Positions 27,464 through 35,208 of a DNA stretch of 52,578 bases are shown one piece after another. Position 1 is the stretch's first letter. Each line of letters opens with the position of its first letter. Under the pieces are notes generated by a model. The model was not told where the DNA came from. It saw only the letters and a list, made by a program, of their open reading frames with translations, and did no database searches. The stretch comes from an uncultured Alphaproteobacteria bacterium (GTDB lineage: Bacteria; Pseudomonadota; Alphaproteobacteria; RF32; CAG-239), in NCBI GenBank assembly GCA_944392315.1, contig CALXWH010000002.1, positions 95,441 through 148,018 on the forward strand. Direction: 5' to 3'. Both the position numbers and the translations under genes were made by a program.

Positions 27464-28798
27464 ATGTATTTAGATAGAGAAATATTAGAAAAAAAGAAAT
27501 TTTTATTACTACAAAAGATTCTTGATAATTCTGTAAATAAAAAATTTTTTAATTGTTTGGATACTCTAATTTTAGAAAAATATTTTGATAATGCCTATGA
27601 ATATTCTTTAAATGAAAATATTGAATCAATTTATAAACAAGATTTACCTGCATGCATTATTACAAATATTATAGAAAATTTCTTTAGTGAAGTTGAAAAT
27701 AAAACTTTTTATAGTCAGAGATCAATCTATGAATTAGTTAAAATTTCTAATTTTCCCTCAAAAAAAATAAACAAAATTATATCTTGTGAAACTTATTTAA
27801 AAATAGCTAATTATTTACGTTATGTTTCACATGAAACAAATTTAATTAGTTTTGATTTTTTAATACTGAGAATTACTGATAATCTTTTATTTCAATTAGC
27901 GCAAAAAGAAGATGTATCATTTGAAAATATTTATATTCAACTGAAAAAATCAATCTTTGAAAAAATGTTTACTTTTACATATTTTCCAGAAAAAAAAGAT
28001 AAAGAAACTACCTTTTTATGTTGGATTGATAGGTTAACAAAAGCAATTGTTGATGGGGAAATTACTCTACAATATTTTATTTGTATACTAAGAAAAATGT
28101 TAACTCTTATAAATCAGACTTTTGATATTTATTGGAAAATAGTAAATTCTTTAGATTATCTTCTGTTAAGTAAAGAATTTATGCACGCTTGCGAACTAAA
28201 AAAATTTAAAACAGAAATTGAAAAATATATTGAAAAAAAATATACTTGTTATGATATTTCAATAATAAATGTACAAGATATTTTTGTTTCTATTTTGGCT
28301 AAACAACAAATACTGAAAGAGGATTATTCCTATTTATTTGATATGCTGTCAGCTGTATCTAGAAAATCAGATAAAAATAAATTCTTTACACTAAGATTAT
28401 GTCAATATATGCTTTATTGTAATCAAAAAAAGCATATATTTCATTACAGATTTATTCGTAAATATTTTATAGATACTGTACTTTCTTTGTTCAACCATCA
28501 TGATGCTGTAGCAGTAAAAGATGAAGAAATGCAATTACTCATAAAACTATGGTATACAGATGAGTTTTTTTGTTTTGAAAAAAGCAGATTACTATTTAAC
28601 TTTGTTAGTATACTTAAATCTATAAATTCCGAAGATACAAAATTAAGTCATAATAATTTTTATAAATATTGTGATGTTTTAGACTATATTATAGCAACTA
28701 ATCCTGATTTACCCAAAGATAAAATTGTTGACTTTTTAGCTCGTGATAATATGAATAAAGGTAAATTAAAAAAGCATTTTAGTCTTATTTTTCTTTAA
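27464..28798 (+). CDS. Unrecognised AT-rich helical protein between mnmG and mnmE
   Basis: A protein of 444 aa (449 if ATG 27449 is used) that I do not recognise. It looks all-helical and cytosolic, with many Lys, Phe, Ile, Tyr and Asn and no signal peptide or membrane segment. I see no catalytic motif. Start at 27464 is preferred because AGG lies 7 nt upstream. It stands alone on the plus strand, opposite both tRNA-modification genes. It contains a parS-like site (encoding YVSHETN). Codon use is even more AT-rich than its neighbours, fitting a fast-evolving lineage gene. A HEAT-like repeat protein is possible but not shown. Confidence 0.7.
   Translation: MYLDREILEKKKFLLLQKILDNSVNKKFFNCLDTLILEKYFDNAYEYSLNENIESIYKQDLPACIITNIIENFFSEVENKTFYSQRSIYELVKISNFPSKKINKIISCETYLKIANYLRYVSHETNLISFDFLILRITDNLLFQLAQKEDVSFENIYIQLKKSIFEKMFTFTYFPEKKDKETTFLCWIDRLTKAIVDGEITLQYFICILRKMLTLINQTFDIYWKIVNSLDYLLLSKEFMHACELKKFKTEIEKYIEKKYTCYDISIINVQDIFVSILAKQQILKEDYSYLFDMLSAVSRKSDKNKFFTLRLCQYMLYCNQKKHIFHYRFIRKYFIDTVLSLFNHHDAVAVKDEEMQLLIKLWYTDEFFCFEKSRLLFNFVSILKSINSEDTKLSHNNFYKYCDVLDYIIATNPDLPKDKIVDFLARDNMNKGKLKKHFSLIFL
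27823..27838. promoter_or_regulatory. parS-like site inside the unknown gene
   Basis: TGTTTCACATGAAACA matches the parS consensus at 15 of 16 bases; the central CG is CA, which breaks perfect symmetry. It lies about 2 kb from the perfect parS in mnmG. Confidence 0.72.
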
Positions 28799-28816
28799 TT
28801 ATATTTAAATACAGTG

Positions 28817-30145
28817 TTATTTTCCTATACAAAAGCTACCAAATATTTTATCTAGTATTTCATCCACTTCTACATTACCTGTAATTTTTCCTATGGCTCT
28901 GCAAGCAAGCCTTAAATCTTCTGCTGCTAATTCTATTTCTTTATCTAATGAAAATGTTTCCAAATTATCCAAACATTCTTCAAGAGCTTTTCTGTACCTG
29001 ATGCGTGTTATTAAACAATTAGATGAAGATGAAAAATTCTCTTTAATTATGCTAATTATAATATTTACTATTTCATCAATTCCCTGGTTATATTTGGCTG
29101 ATATTTGTATATGCGATTTATTTATTATATTTTTGTGCGATACTTTGTCAACTTTGTTTGCAACGTAGATTATTTTTCCCTTATATCCTTTTAATATACT
29201 AAAATTGTATTTTTCGTTTTTAGAGGCATCATAAATCGCTATCACAATATCTGCTTCTGATATCTTTTCTTTTGCTATGTCTATTCCTTGTTTTTCAATA
29301 GGATTGTCTGTCTCACGTATCCCTGCTGTATCTGTTATTATAACAGGATATCCTCCCATGTCTAAATTTAGATCTATCGCATCTCGTGTTGTACCTGCTA
29401 TATCTGATACTATTACAGCGTTTCTTTTTACAAGAGCATTTATTAAACTGGATTTTCCAGCATTGGCCTCTCCAGCTATAACAATCCGAAAACCATTGCG
29501 TAAGCGTTCATTAACATTATTGTTCTGCAAGTGTTGTTTTATTTCTGTTTTTGTTTTAAATACAGTGTTTAAAATCTCCTCAGATAGATTTTCTGGTATG
29601 TCTTCTTCTGGAAAATCAATAAAAGCTTCTAAATAAGACAAAACATTTACAAGATTTTCTCGCCAAGATGTATATAAACTTCTTAAATTTCCCTCTATTT
29701 GTCGGAGTGCATATTTCTGCTGCTCAGATGTTTCAGCATCAATTAGATCAGCCAAGCCTTCTGCTTCTGTTAAATCCATTTTTTGATTATAAAAGGCACG
29801 CTTTGAAAATTCTCCCGGTTCTGCTAAACGAACATTTTCAAATTTGGATAATTCTCCAAGTGTACTACTTAAAACAGCTTTTGATCCATGACACTGAATC
29901 TCTGCTGTATCCTCTCCTGTAAAAGAATGTGGAGCTTTAAAATACAAGACAACGGCTTTATCTAATAAATCTTCACTACCTTTTTTTTTAATTGATGTGA
30001 AGTATGCATGACGTGGTTTAATTGTCTTTATATCTATATTTGTCATTTCTGAAATTATATTCAGAACTGCGTTTCCGGAAATTCTTATAACTGCAACACC
30101 TGATTTTCCGTATACAGTAGATAAAGCATATATTGTAGCAGACAT
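28817..30145 (-). CDS. mnmE: tRNA modification GTPase MnmE (TrmE)
   Basis: Partner of MnmG in U34 modification; a potassium-activated GTPase. The 442-aa protein has the folate-binding N-domain (IYALSTVYGKSGVAVIRISG), a helical domain and an inserted G domain with GEANAGKSSLINAL, SDIAGTTRD, DTAGIRET and NKVD. It ends in the family's FCIGK, with the functional Cys. The ATG follows a GGAG (TTTTACTCC on the plus strand). Length is normal. Confidence 0.96.
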   Translation of the reverse strand: MSATIYALSTVYGKSGVAVIRISGNAVLNIISEMTNIDIKTIKPRHAYFTSIKKKGSEDLLDKAVVLYFKAPHSFTGEDTAEIQCHGSKAVLSSTLGELSKFENVRLAEPGEFSKRAFYNQKMDLTEAEGLADLIDAETSEQQKYALRQIEGNLRSLYTSWRENLVNVLSYLEAFIDFPEEDIPENLSEEILNTVFKTKTEIKQHLQNNNVNERLRNGFRIVIAGEANAGKSSLINALVKRNAVIVSDIAGTTRDAIDLNLDMGGYPVIITDTAGIRETDNPIEKQGIDIAKEKISEADIVIAIYDASKNEKYNFSILKGYKGKIIYVANKVDKVSHKNIINKSHIQISAKYNQGIDEIVNIIISIIKENFSSSSNCLITRIRYRKALEECLDNLETFSLDKEIELAAEDLRLACRAIGKITGNVEVDEILDKIFGSFCIGK

Positions 30146-30274
30146 TTTTACTCCTTTTCTTTTTTCTTTAATAAGTAGCGCATTTTATATTATTCGCAAT
30201 AAAAATTTTCATACCTCGTTAAAATTATAAGAATCTTAACTCTATCTATTTTATCTTCATGCAAAGGAGATAAA

Positions 30275-31282
30275 ATGAGTAACATTCGTATAGCCTATTT
30301 TGATATAGCAAAATTTGTTGCAATGATGATGGTTATTCTGGGGCATTTTGGCGTTCCAGATATTAATCGTTTTGTCTTCTCATTTCATGTGCCTTTATTT
30401 TTCTTAATTAGCGGATATTTTTTTAAACCTAATAAAAATACTTGGAGCCTCGTGAAGCTGAAAGCTAGGCAGCTTTTAATTCCTTATCTTTTGGTTATGT
30501 TTTCAGTTATTTTTATCTATATTTTTGATGTAACGATAAACGGAAATTCTATAAAAACTATAAGTCATGGTATTGTAGATTATTTAATTGGATATGCCTA
30601 CGGAAGCGGTTACATTGATAATGTTTGCGGACACTCAATTCAAATTGTTGGTCCAATCTGGTTTTGTTTAGCACTCTTTTTTGATTTTATTTGGTTAAAT
30701 TTAATCTTAAAAACAAAACGTCCTTTTGTTTGGACTATTGTTGTTTTCACTATTGGCTATATTTCTAGTAAATATATATGGCTTCCTCTGAGTTTACAAT
30801 CATCGTTTACAGCACTTTTATTCTTTTATTTGGGTTATCTTGCCAATAAGTACAATATTTTTTGGAAAAATTATAGCTTACCACATATTTTTCCACTCTT
30901 GTGTATCTGGGGAATCGGTTTAAGTTATGGCAGTCAGTTTTTAATTGTGCAAAATGAATCAGTCTTTTTATTAAGTGATATTATTGTGGCTCTGGCCGCT
31001 TGTTATCTCGTTATACTTTATTGCAAATGGTATGAAAAAGAGTTTAAATCTGCGCAAATTATGGCCTTTTTAGGTAAATATACAATTGTTATGCTTTGTT
31101 TACACAGTATTGACGTTAATATTATGCCTTGGAACGAGTATTTTAAAACGCCAAATACCAGTGGAAACATTATTTTATTAAAAATTCTTATAACTTTTAT
31201 AAAATTCTTATTTCCGATATTTGGCGCTATTATTGTTTCTAAATCTACAACTTTAAAGAAACTTTTTGCCTTAAAATATTAA
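30275..31282 (+). CDS. Acyltransferase family 3 membrane protein
   Basis: A 335-aa integral membrane protein with about ten helices. The N-terminus [17 protein letters not shown] holds the essential His of acyltransferase-3 proteins, and [16 protein letters not shown] is the second motif. Such enzymes acylate sugars of polysaccharides, lipids or antibiotics; the acceptor here is unknown. AGGAG lies just before the ATG. It is flanked by mnmE (divergent) and rho (convergent, with shared TTAA stops) and has no cell-wall or polysaccharide neighbours. Confidence 0.85.
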   Translation: MSNIRIAYFDIAKFVAMMMVILGHFGVPDINRFVFSFHVPLFFLISGYFFKPNKNTWSLVKLKARQLLIPYLLVMFSVIFIYIFDVTINGNSIKTISHGIVDYLIGYAYGSGYIDNVCGHSIQIVGPIWFCLALFFDFIWLNLILKTKRPFVWTIVVFTIGYISSKYIWLPLSLQSSFTALLFFYLGYLANKYNIFWKNYSLPHIFPLLCIWGIGLSYGSQFLIVQNESVFLLSDIIVALAACYLVILYCKWYEKEFKSAQIMAFLGKYTIVMLCLHSIDVNIMPWNEYFKTPNTSGNIILLKILITFIKFLFPIFGAIIVSKSTTLKKLFALKY

Positions 31283-32532
31283 CTGTTCATATTATCAAAG
31301 AAGTCTTTATTATCTTTTGACTGACGAAGCTTATCAAGCAAAAATTCCATACCATCCGTCATTCCCATTTGCATCAGAACGCGGCGTAACACCCACATTT
31401 TTGTTAGAGTTGCTTTATCAACCAATAGTTCTTCTTTTCTTGTGCCGGAACGGGTTATATCAATTGTTGGGAAGAGGCGTTTATCGGTTAGTTTTCTATC
31501 CAAGATAATTTCTGAGTTACCTGTTCCTTTGAACTCTTCAAAAATAACTTCATCCATTCTTGAGCCTGTATCTATTAAGGCTGTTGCTATAATGGTTAAA
31601 GATCCACCTTCTTCAACATTACGTGCTGCACCTAATAATCTTTTTGGCCGTTGCAGAGCATTTGCATCTACACCACCTGTTAAAACCTTACCGGATGAAG
31701 GCAAAACTGTATTATAAGCACGTCCTAAACGGGTGATAGAATCTAACAAAATAACAACGTCTTTTTTGGTCTCAACCAAACGTTTTGCTTTTTCTATAAC
31801 CATTTCAGCCACTTGAACATGACGAGCCGCTGGTTCATCAAATGTTGATGAAATAACTTCACCTTTCACAGAACGTGTCATATCCGTTACTTCTTCCGGA
31901 CGTTCGTCTATAAGTAATACAATCAAATAAACTTCAGGATGGTTTACAGCTATCGCATGCGCTATATTTTGTAACATAACAGTTTTACCTGTTCTTGGCG
32001 GAGCTACAATCAAGCCACGTTGTCCTTTACCTTGCGGTGCAATTAAATCTATAACGCGAGTTGTATAATCTTTTTCTCCACAAATTATATCAAAATTTAA
32101 TTTTTCTGTTGGGTATAAAGGTGTTAAGTTATCAAAATTTACGCGTAACTTTGATTTTTCTGGATCTTCGTAATTTATGGTATTTATTTTGGTCAATGCA
32201 AAGTAGCGTTCATTCTCTTTTGGAGCTCTGATCTCACCTTCTACGGTGTCTCCGGTTCTTAATCCATAGCGTTTTACCTGTTGAGGAGATACGTAGATAT
32301 CATCTGCAGAAGCTAAGTAATTTGATTTTGATGAACGTAAAAAACCAAAACCATCTTGCATAACTTCTATAACCCCATCCCCGTAGAGGATGTGATCATC
32401 TTCTGCAACTTTTTTCATTATGGCAAAAACTAAATCTTGAACACGCATAGATGAAGCGTCTTCAACTCCTAACTCTTCAGCTTGGCTTAAGAGTTGTTTA
32501 GGAGATTTATCCTTTAAGTCTTTTAAATGCAT
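31279..32532 (-). CDS. rho: Transcription termination factor Rho
   Basis: Hexameric RNA-dependent ATPase that ends transcription. The 417-aa protein has the N-terminal SAP-like region, the RNA-binding fold around [21 protein letters not shown], the P-loop [13 protein letters not shown] and the Walker B stretch [16 protein letters not shown]. Length is normal with no insertion. It is the first gene left of the putative origin and points away from it, as in several alphaproteobacteria. Confidence 0.97.
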   Translation of the reverse strand: MHLKDLKDKSPKQLLSQAEELGVEDASSMRVQDLVFAIMKKVAEDDHILYGDGVIEVMQDGFGFLRSSKSNYLASADDIYVSPQQVKRYGLRTGDTVEGEIRAPKENERYFALTKINTINYEDPEKSKLRVNFDNLTPLYPTEKLNFDIICGEKDYTTRVIDLIAPQGKGQRGLIVAPPRTGKTVMLQNIAHAIAVNHPEVYLIVLLIDERPEEVTDMTRSVKGEVISSTFDEPAARHVQVAEMVIEKAKRLVETKKDVVILLDSITRLGRAYNTVLPSSGKVLTGGVDANALQRPKRLLGAARNVEEGGSLTIIATALIDTGSRMDEVIFEEFKGTGNSEIILDRKLTDKRLFPTIDITRSGTRKEELLVDKATLTKMWVLRRVLMQMGMTDGMEFLLDKLRQSKDNKDFFDNMNS

Positions 32533-32702
32533 GGATTAAACCTATTTGGTAAGAAATTATTAAGATTTATTTGTTAGTTTGTTTATACGGTATTTTTTAA
32601 GATGTCAATTTAAATGTGATTTCTTGGTAAGTAGATAATCATTTTTGCTAAAGGTTGGTTATCTTGGTTGAAGAAAAAAGTTATAAACAGGAAAAAATTC
32701 CA

Positions 32703-32742
32703 AACATTTATTTTTAAATAATTTTTTTGTTATTTGTTTATT
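32703..32742. other. AT-rich tract, possible DNA unwinding element
   Basis: About 40 bases almost entirely A and T, directly left of the paired near-consensus DnaA boxes at 32745-32762. Role as an unwinding element is inferred from position. Confidence 0.45.
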
Positions 32743-32885
32743 CCTGTGAATCATGTTGATAACTTTTTATGAACAGTTTTTTGCAGAATTTTTTTGACCT
32801 TGTTTAAAAGGCTGTGCAGGACTCCAAAAATTTGTTTTAAAATCAATTTTTTGATTAAATCGGCTTTCTTGTGATTAAAGGGGAG

Positions 32886-32914
32886 TTATTCACATCATTC
32901 ACAGGTGTGAATAT
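32886..32914. promoter_or_regulatory. DnaA box cluster (one perfect, two near-perfect)
   Basis: TTATTCACA (32886-32894, perfect) is followed without a gap by TCATTCACA (one mismatch), then two bases later by TGTGAATAT (one mismatch, inverted). Three 9-mers within 29 bases suggest cooperative DnaA binding. Confidence 0.75.
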
Positions 32915-32995
32915 TGATTTAAAAAATGTTTATAACTTGGGTTTATTTTTTGGCTTAATGGTGATTATTTGTTAAAACTTTTTTAAACAATATAG

Positions 32996-33004
32996 TTATG
33001 CACA
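32996..33004 (+). promoter_or_regulatory. DnaA box
   Basis: TTATGCACA, a perfect match to TTATNCACA, paired with an inverted copy 14 bases downstream. Confidence 0.75.
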
Positions 33005-33018
33005 GAGGTGTTTCAAGG

Positions 33019-33027
33019 TGTGCATAA
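33019..33027 (-). promoter_or_regulatory. DnaA box, inverted
   Basis: TGTGCATAA, the exact inverse of the box at 32996. It lies about 20 bases before the coaE start, so DnaA bound here could also affect coaE transcription. Confidence 0.72.
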
Positions 33028-33047
33028 AAAGTTTTTTTGAGGCAGAA

Positions 33048-33620
33048 ATGATTTTTGTTGGCATTACAGGATCAATAGGATGTGGTAAGACGACAATCTC
33101 TAATGTATTGAGAAATTTGGGATATTTGGTTTATGATGCAGATAAGTGGGTTAAAATTCTATATTTTGATAAGAAATTTTTAAGCCAAATTCAAAAAAAA
33201 TTTCCAGAGACATTTGTTGATGGGGTTTTTAATAAAAAAATGTTGCGTTCTATTGTTTTTAAGAATCCTCAGAAATTGAAAATTTTAGAAGATTTAATTC
33301 ATCCATATCTAACTCGGAGATTGCGAAATATTGTCAGAAGTCAAAAAAATGGGGGAATCGTTTTTATGGATGCTCCCTTGTTATTTGAATTGGGCTGGGA
33401 TAAGTTTTTTGATTATATTGTTGTGGCTGATGTGGATTATGAAATTCAAAAAAATAGAGTAATGAAACGTGACGGAATTTCAGAAGATGAATTTATAAGA
33501 ATTAATTCTTTACAAATGCCCAGATGTGATAAAATTTGTCGGGCAGATGTTATTATTGATACAGGAACTGATATAAATGTTTTAAGAAAGAATATTGTGC
33601 AGATGTTGGGAGTTTTTTAA
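33048..33620 (+). CDS. coaE: Dephospho-CoA kinase
   Basis: Last step of coenzyme A synthesis: phosphorylates the 3'-OH of dephospho-CoA. The 190-aa P-loop kinase has VGITGSIGCGKTT, YDADKWV, DAPLLFELGWDKFFD and QMPRCDKICRADVII. Start is ATG 33048, since GAGG lies 5 nt upstream and the P-loop comes right after; a GTG at 33018 would add ten non-conserved residues over a DnaA box. dnaQ follows after one base. Confidence 0.95.
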   Translation: MIFVGITGSIGCGKTTISNVLRNLGYLVYDADKWVKILYFDKKFLSQIQKKFPETFVDGVFNKKMLRSIVFKNPQKLKILEDLIHPYLTRRLRNIVRSQKNGGIVFMDAPLLFELGWDKFFDYIVVADVDYEIQKNRVMKRDGISEDEFIRINSLQMPRCDKICRADVIIDTGTDINVLRKNIVQMLGVF

Positions 33621-33621
33621 G

Positions 33622-34350
33622 ATGCAGGGAGTTCGCGAGATTGTATTTGATACGGAAACAACAGGTTTTGATCCCGAAACCGGTGATAAATTGGTTGAAA
33701 TTGGTGCGGTTGAGCTGATAAATCATGTTCCAACCGGCAGAACTTATCATCAATATATTAATCCTGAAAGAGAAGTTCCAGAAGAAGTTGTTAAAGTGCA
33801 TGGTTTAACGACGGAATATTTGAAAGATTTTCCTAATTTTGCAGCAGTAGCTCAAGATTTTATAGATTTTGTGGGGGATGATGGTATTTTGGTTGCTCAT
33901 AATGCAACTTTTGATATGAAGTTTATTAATTATGAGCTTCGGCATCTTGGATATGAAGGATATAGTTGGGATAGGGTTGTTGATACTCTGGAAATTGCAA
34001 AAAATAAATTTCCGGGGCAAAGAAACAATTTGGATGTCTTATGTAAAAGATTTGGTATAGATAATTCTGCCAGAACTTTTCACGGAGCTTTGCTTGATGC
34101 TCAACTTTTGGCTGAAGTTTATCTTGAGTTATTAGGTGGTGCCGAACCTTCTATGGAATTAGACACGGTTTCGGCTTCTAAAAAAGAGCAACATACTGAA
34201 ACAAAAGAAATTCATCGTGTTTATCGTGAACCAAGGAGCTTTCCTTTGACCGAGGAACAAATTGCTCAACATAGAGCGTTTTTGGAGCAAAATATTAAAG
34301 ATTCTTTATGGTTATCAGATGAGAAAAAAGAAGAAGAGGTTGCTCAATAA
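33622..34350 (+). CDS. dnaQ: DNA polymerase III epsilon subunit (proofreading 3'-5' exonuclease)
   Basis: Proofreads for the DnaE polymerase. The 242-aa DEDDh exonuclease has FDTETTGFD (Exo I), NATFDMKFIN (Exo II) and HGALLDAQLLAEVY (Exo III). A C-terminal extension (about residues 180-242) with FPLTEEQIAQHRAF would bind the alpha subunit. ATG 33622 is preceded by GGGAG. It ends in a TAATG overlap with pgeF. coaE-dnaQ is an alphaproteobacterial gene pair. Confidence 0.95.
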   Translation: MQGVREIVFDTETTGFDPETGDKLVEIGAVELINHVPTGRTYHQYINPEREVPEEVVKVHGLTTEYLKDFPNFAAVAQDFIDFVGDDGILVAHNATFDMKFINYELRHLGYEGYSWDRVVDTLEIAKNKFPGQRNNLDVLCKRFGIDNSARTFHGALLDAQLLAEVYLELLGGAEPSMELDTVSASKKEQHTETKEIHRVYREPRSFPLTEEQIAQHRAFLEQNIKDSLWLSDEKKEEEVAQ

Positions 34351-35051
34351 TGTTTTATTTTTCATCTATTGAAGGACGTAAAGTTTTAAAAACTGATTTA
34401 TTGTGCGGAATTGAGCATTTTTTTACTACTCGCGAACTCTGTCTTTTTGCTCAGGAGGCGGATATGTCTGGCAATAGAAAAATAGTTGAAGACTATTTAG
34501 GGCAAAAAATGGCAACGAATCAACCTGTTCATGGTGTTCATATTGAGGATGTTGTCCAAGGGAAATTTTTTTATGAAAAAACAGATGGTTTGCTGCTTCA
34601 TCATGGACAGGCCGCTTTTATGAATTTTGGAGATTGTGTTCCAATTATTTTATATAGTCAAAATAAGGGGATTATAGCTCATGCAGGTTGGAGAGGAACA
34701 GCTCAGAAAATGGCTCAAGTGGCTATTAAAAAATTAGTAGGCGAATATAATATTGAACCGCAAAATATTAAGGCTGTGATTGGTCCGGCTATTTGTTCAA
34801 AATGTTATGAAGTTGGGCAAGATGTGTATGAGCAATTACTAGGGACTGTATCAAATCAGGATTGCGGATTTTGTCAAGACAATGGAAAATATTTTGTAGG
34901 GCTGAAAGATATCAATAGACAACAGTTGCTTGAGTGTGGGGTTGAACAAATTGATGTTTGTCCTTATTGTACGGCATGCGGTGAAAAGTTATTTTTTTCT
35001 TATCGTTTTGAAAAAACAGGGTATCGGCATAGTGCCGTGTTGAAATTGTAG
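34350..35051 (+). CDS. pgeF: Peptidoglycan editing factor PgeF (YfiH/DUF152 laccase-domain family)
   Basis: A 233-aa protein of the family once called multicopper polyphenol oxidase. Known members act on purine nucleosides or remove wrongly built muropeptide precursors. The metal-site residues are visible: His in QPVHGVHI, His in IAHAGWRGTA and Cys in AICSKCYEVG. It is translated from a TAATG overlap with dnaQ. Which of the reported activities applies here cannot be read from sequence. Confidence 0.9.
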   Translation: MFYFSSIEGRKVLKTDLLCGIEHFFTTRELCLFAQEADMSGNRKIVEDYLGQKMATNQPVHGVHIEDVVQGKFFYEKTDGLLLHHGQAAFMNFGDCVPIILYSQNKGIIAHAGWRGTAQKMAQVAIKKLVGEYNIEPQNIKAVIGPAICSKCYEVGQDVYEQLLGTVSNQDCGFCQDNGKYFVGLKDINRQQLLECGVEQIDVCPYCTACGEKLFFSYRFEKTGYRHSAVLKL

Positions 35052-35136
35052 TATATTTAAACAAGCGATAACCGTAAGTTTTTGCTTGAATATTCTTTTT
35101 TAGTAGTATAACTTCTTTGCAGAATTAATCGTTCTG

Positions 35137-35178
35137 CCGTAAAGGCTCTTTTTTAGAGAGTTTTGTACGGTTGTTTTT
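35137..35178 (+). terminator. Long hairpin with T-run upstream of ppdK (terminator or leader element)
   Basis: CCGTA-AAGGCTCT pairs with AGAG-TTTTG-TACGG to give a stem of about 13 bp with one bulge and two G·T pairs, followed by TTGTTTTT. A second hairpin (GCAGAA 35119-35124 / TTCTGC 35132-35137) shares its last base with the first, so the two may compete. It may end the coaE-dnaQ-pgeF transcript, or act as an attenuator-like leader of ppdK, whose ribosome binding site follows at about 35194. A possible -10 (TATAAC, 35107-35112) would place both hairpins in the ppdK leader. Confidence 0.5.
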
Positions 35179-35208
35179 AACAAATAAGCTGATAGGAGCT
35201 GAATAACC

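Larger units (their letters stand above)
32533..33047. other. Candidate chromosomal replication origin (oriC)
   Basis: The only gene-free stretch over 300 bases, between divergent rho and coaE. It holds three perfect TTATNCACA DnaA boxes (32886, 32996 and, inverted, 33019). One-mismatch boxes lie at 32681, 32745, 32754, 32895 and 32906. A nearly pure A/T tract at about 32703-32742 could be the unwinding element. The rho|coaE-dnaQ flank corresponds, as I recall it, to origin positions in other alphaproteobacteria, and parAB with parS lie 5-9 kb away. Promoters for both flanking genes must also lie here. The replication role is inferred. Confidence 0.75.

Noticed and set aside
32821..32985. TTAA-spaced motifs resembling CtrA sites in the candidate origin
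   Set aside because: TTAA is very frequent in DNA this AT-rich, and I found no pair with the required 7-base spacing, so cell-cycle control by CtrA is not supported.
35062..35088. CAAGC/GCTTG hairpin just after pgeF
   Set aside because: Only 5 bp with a 17-nt loop; too weak to call a terminator next to the much stronger hairpin at 35137.
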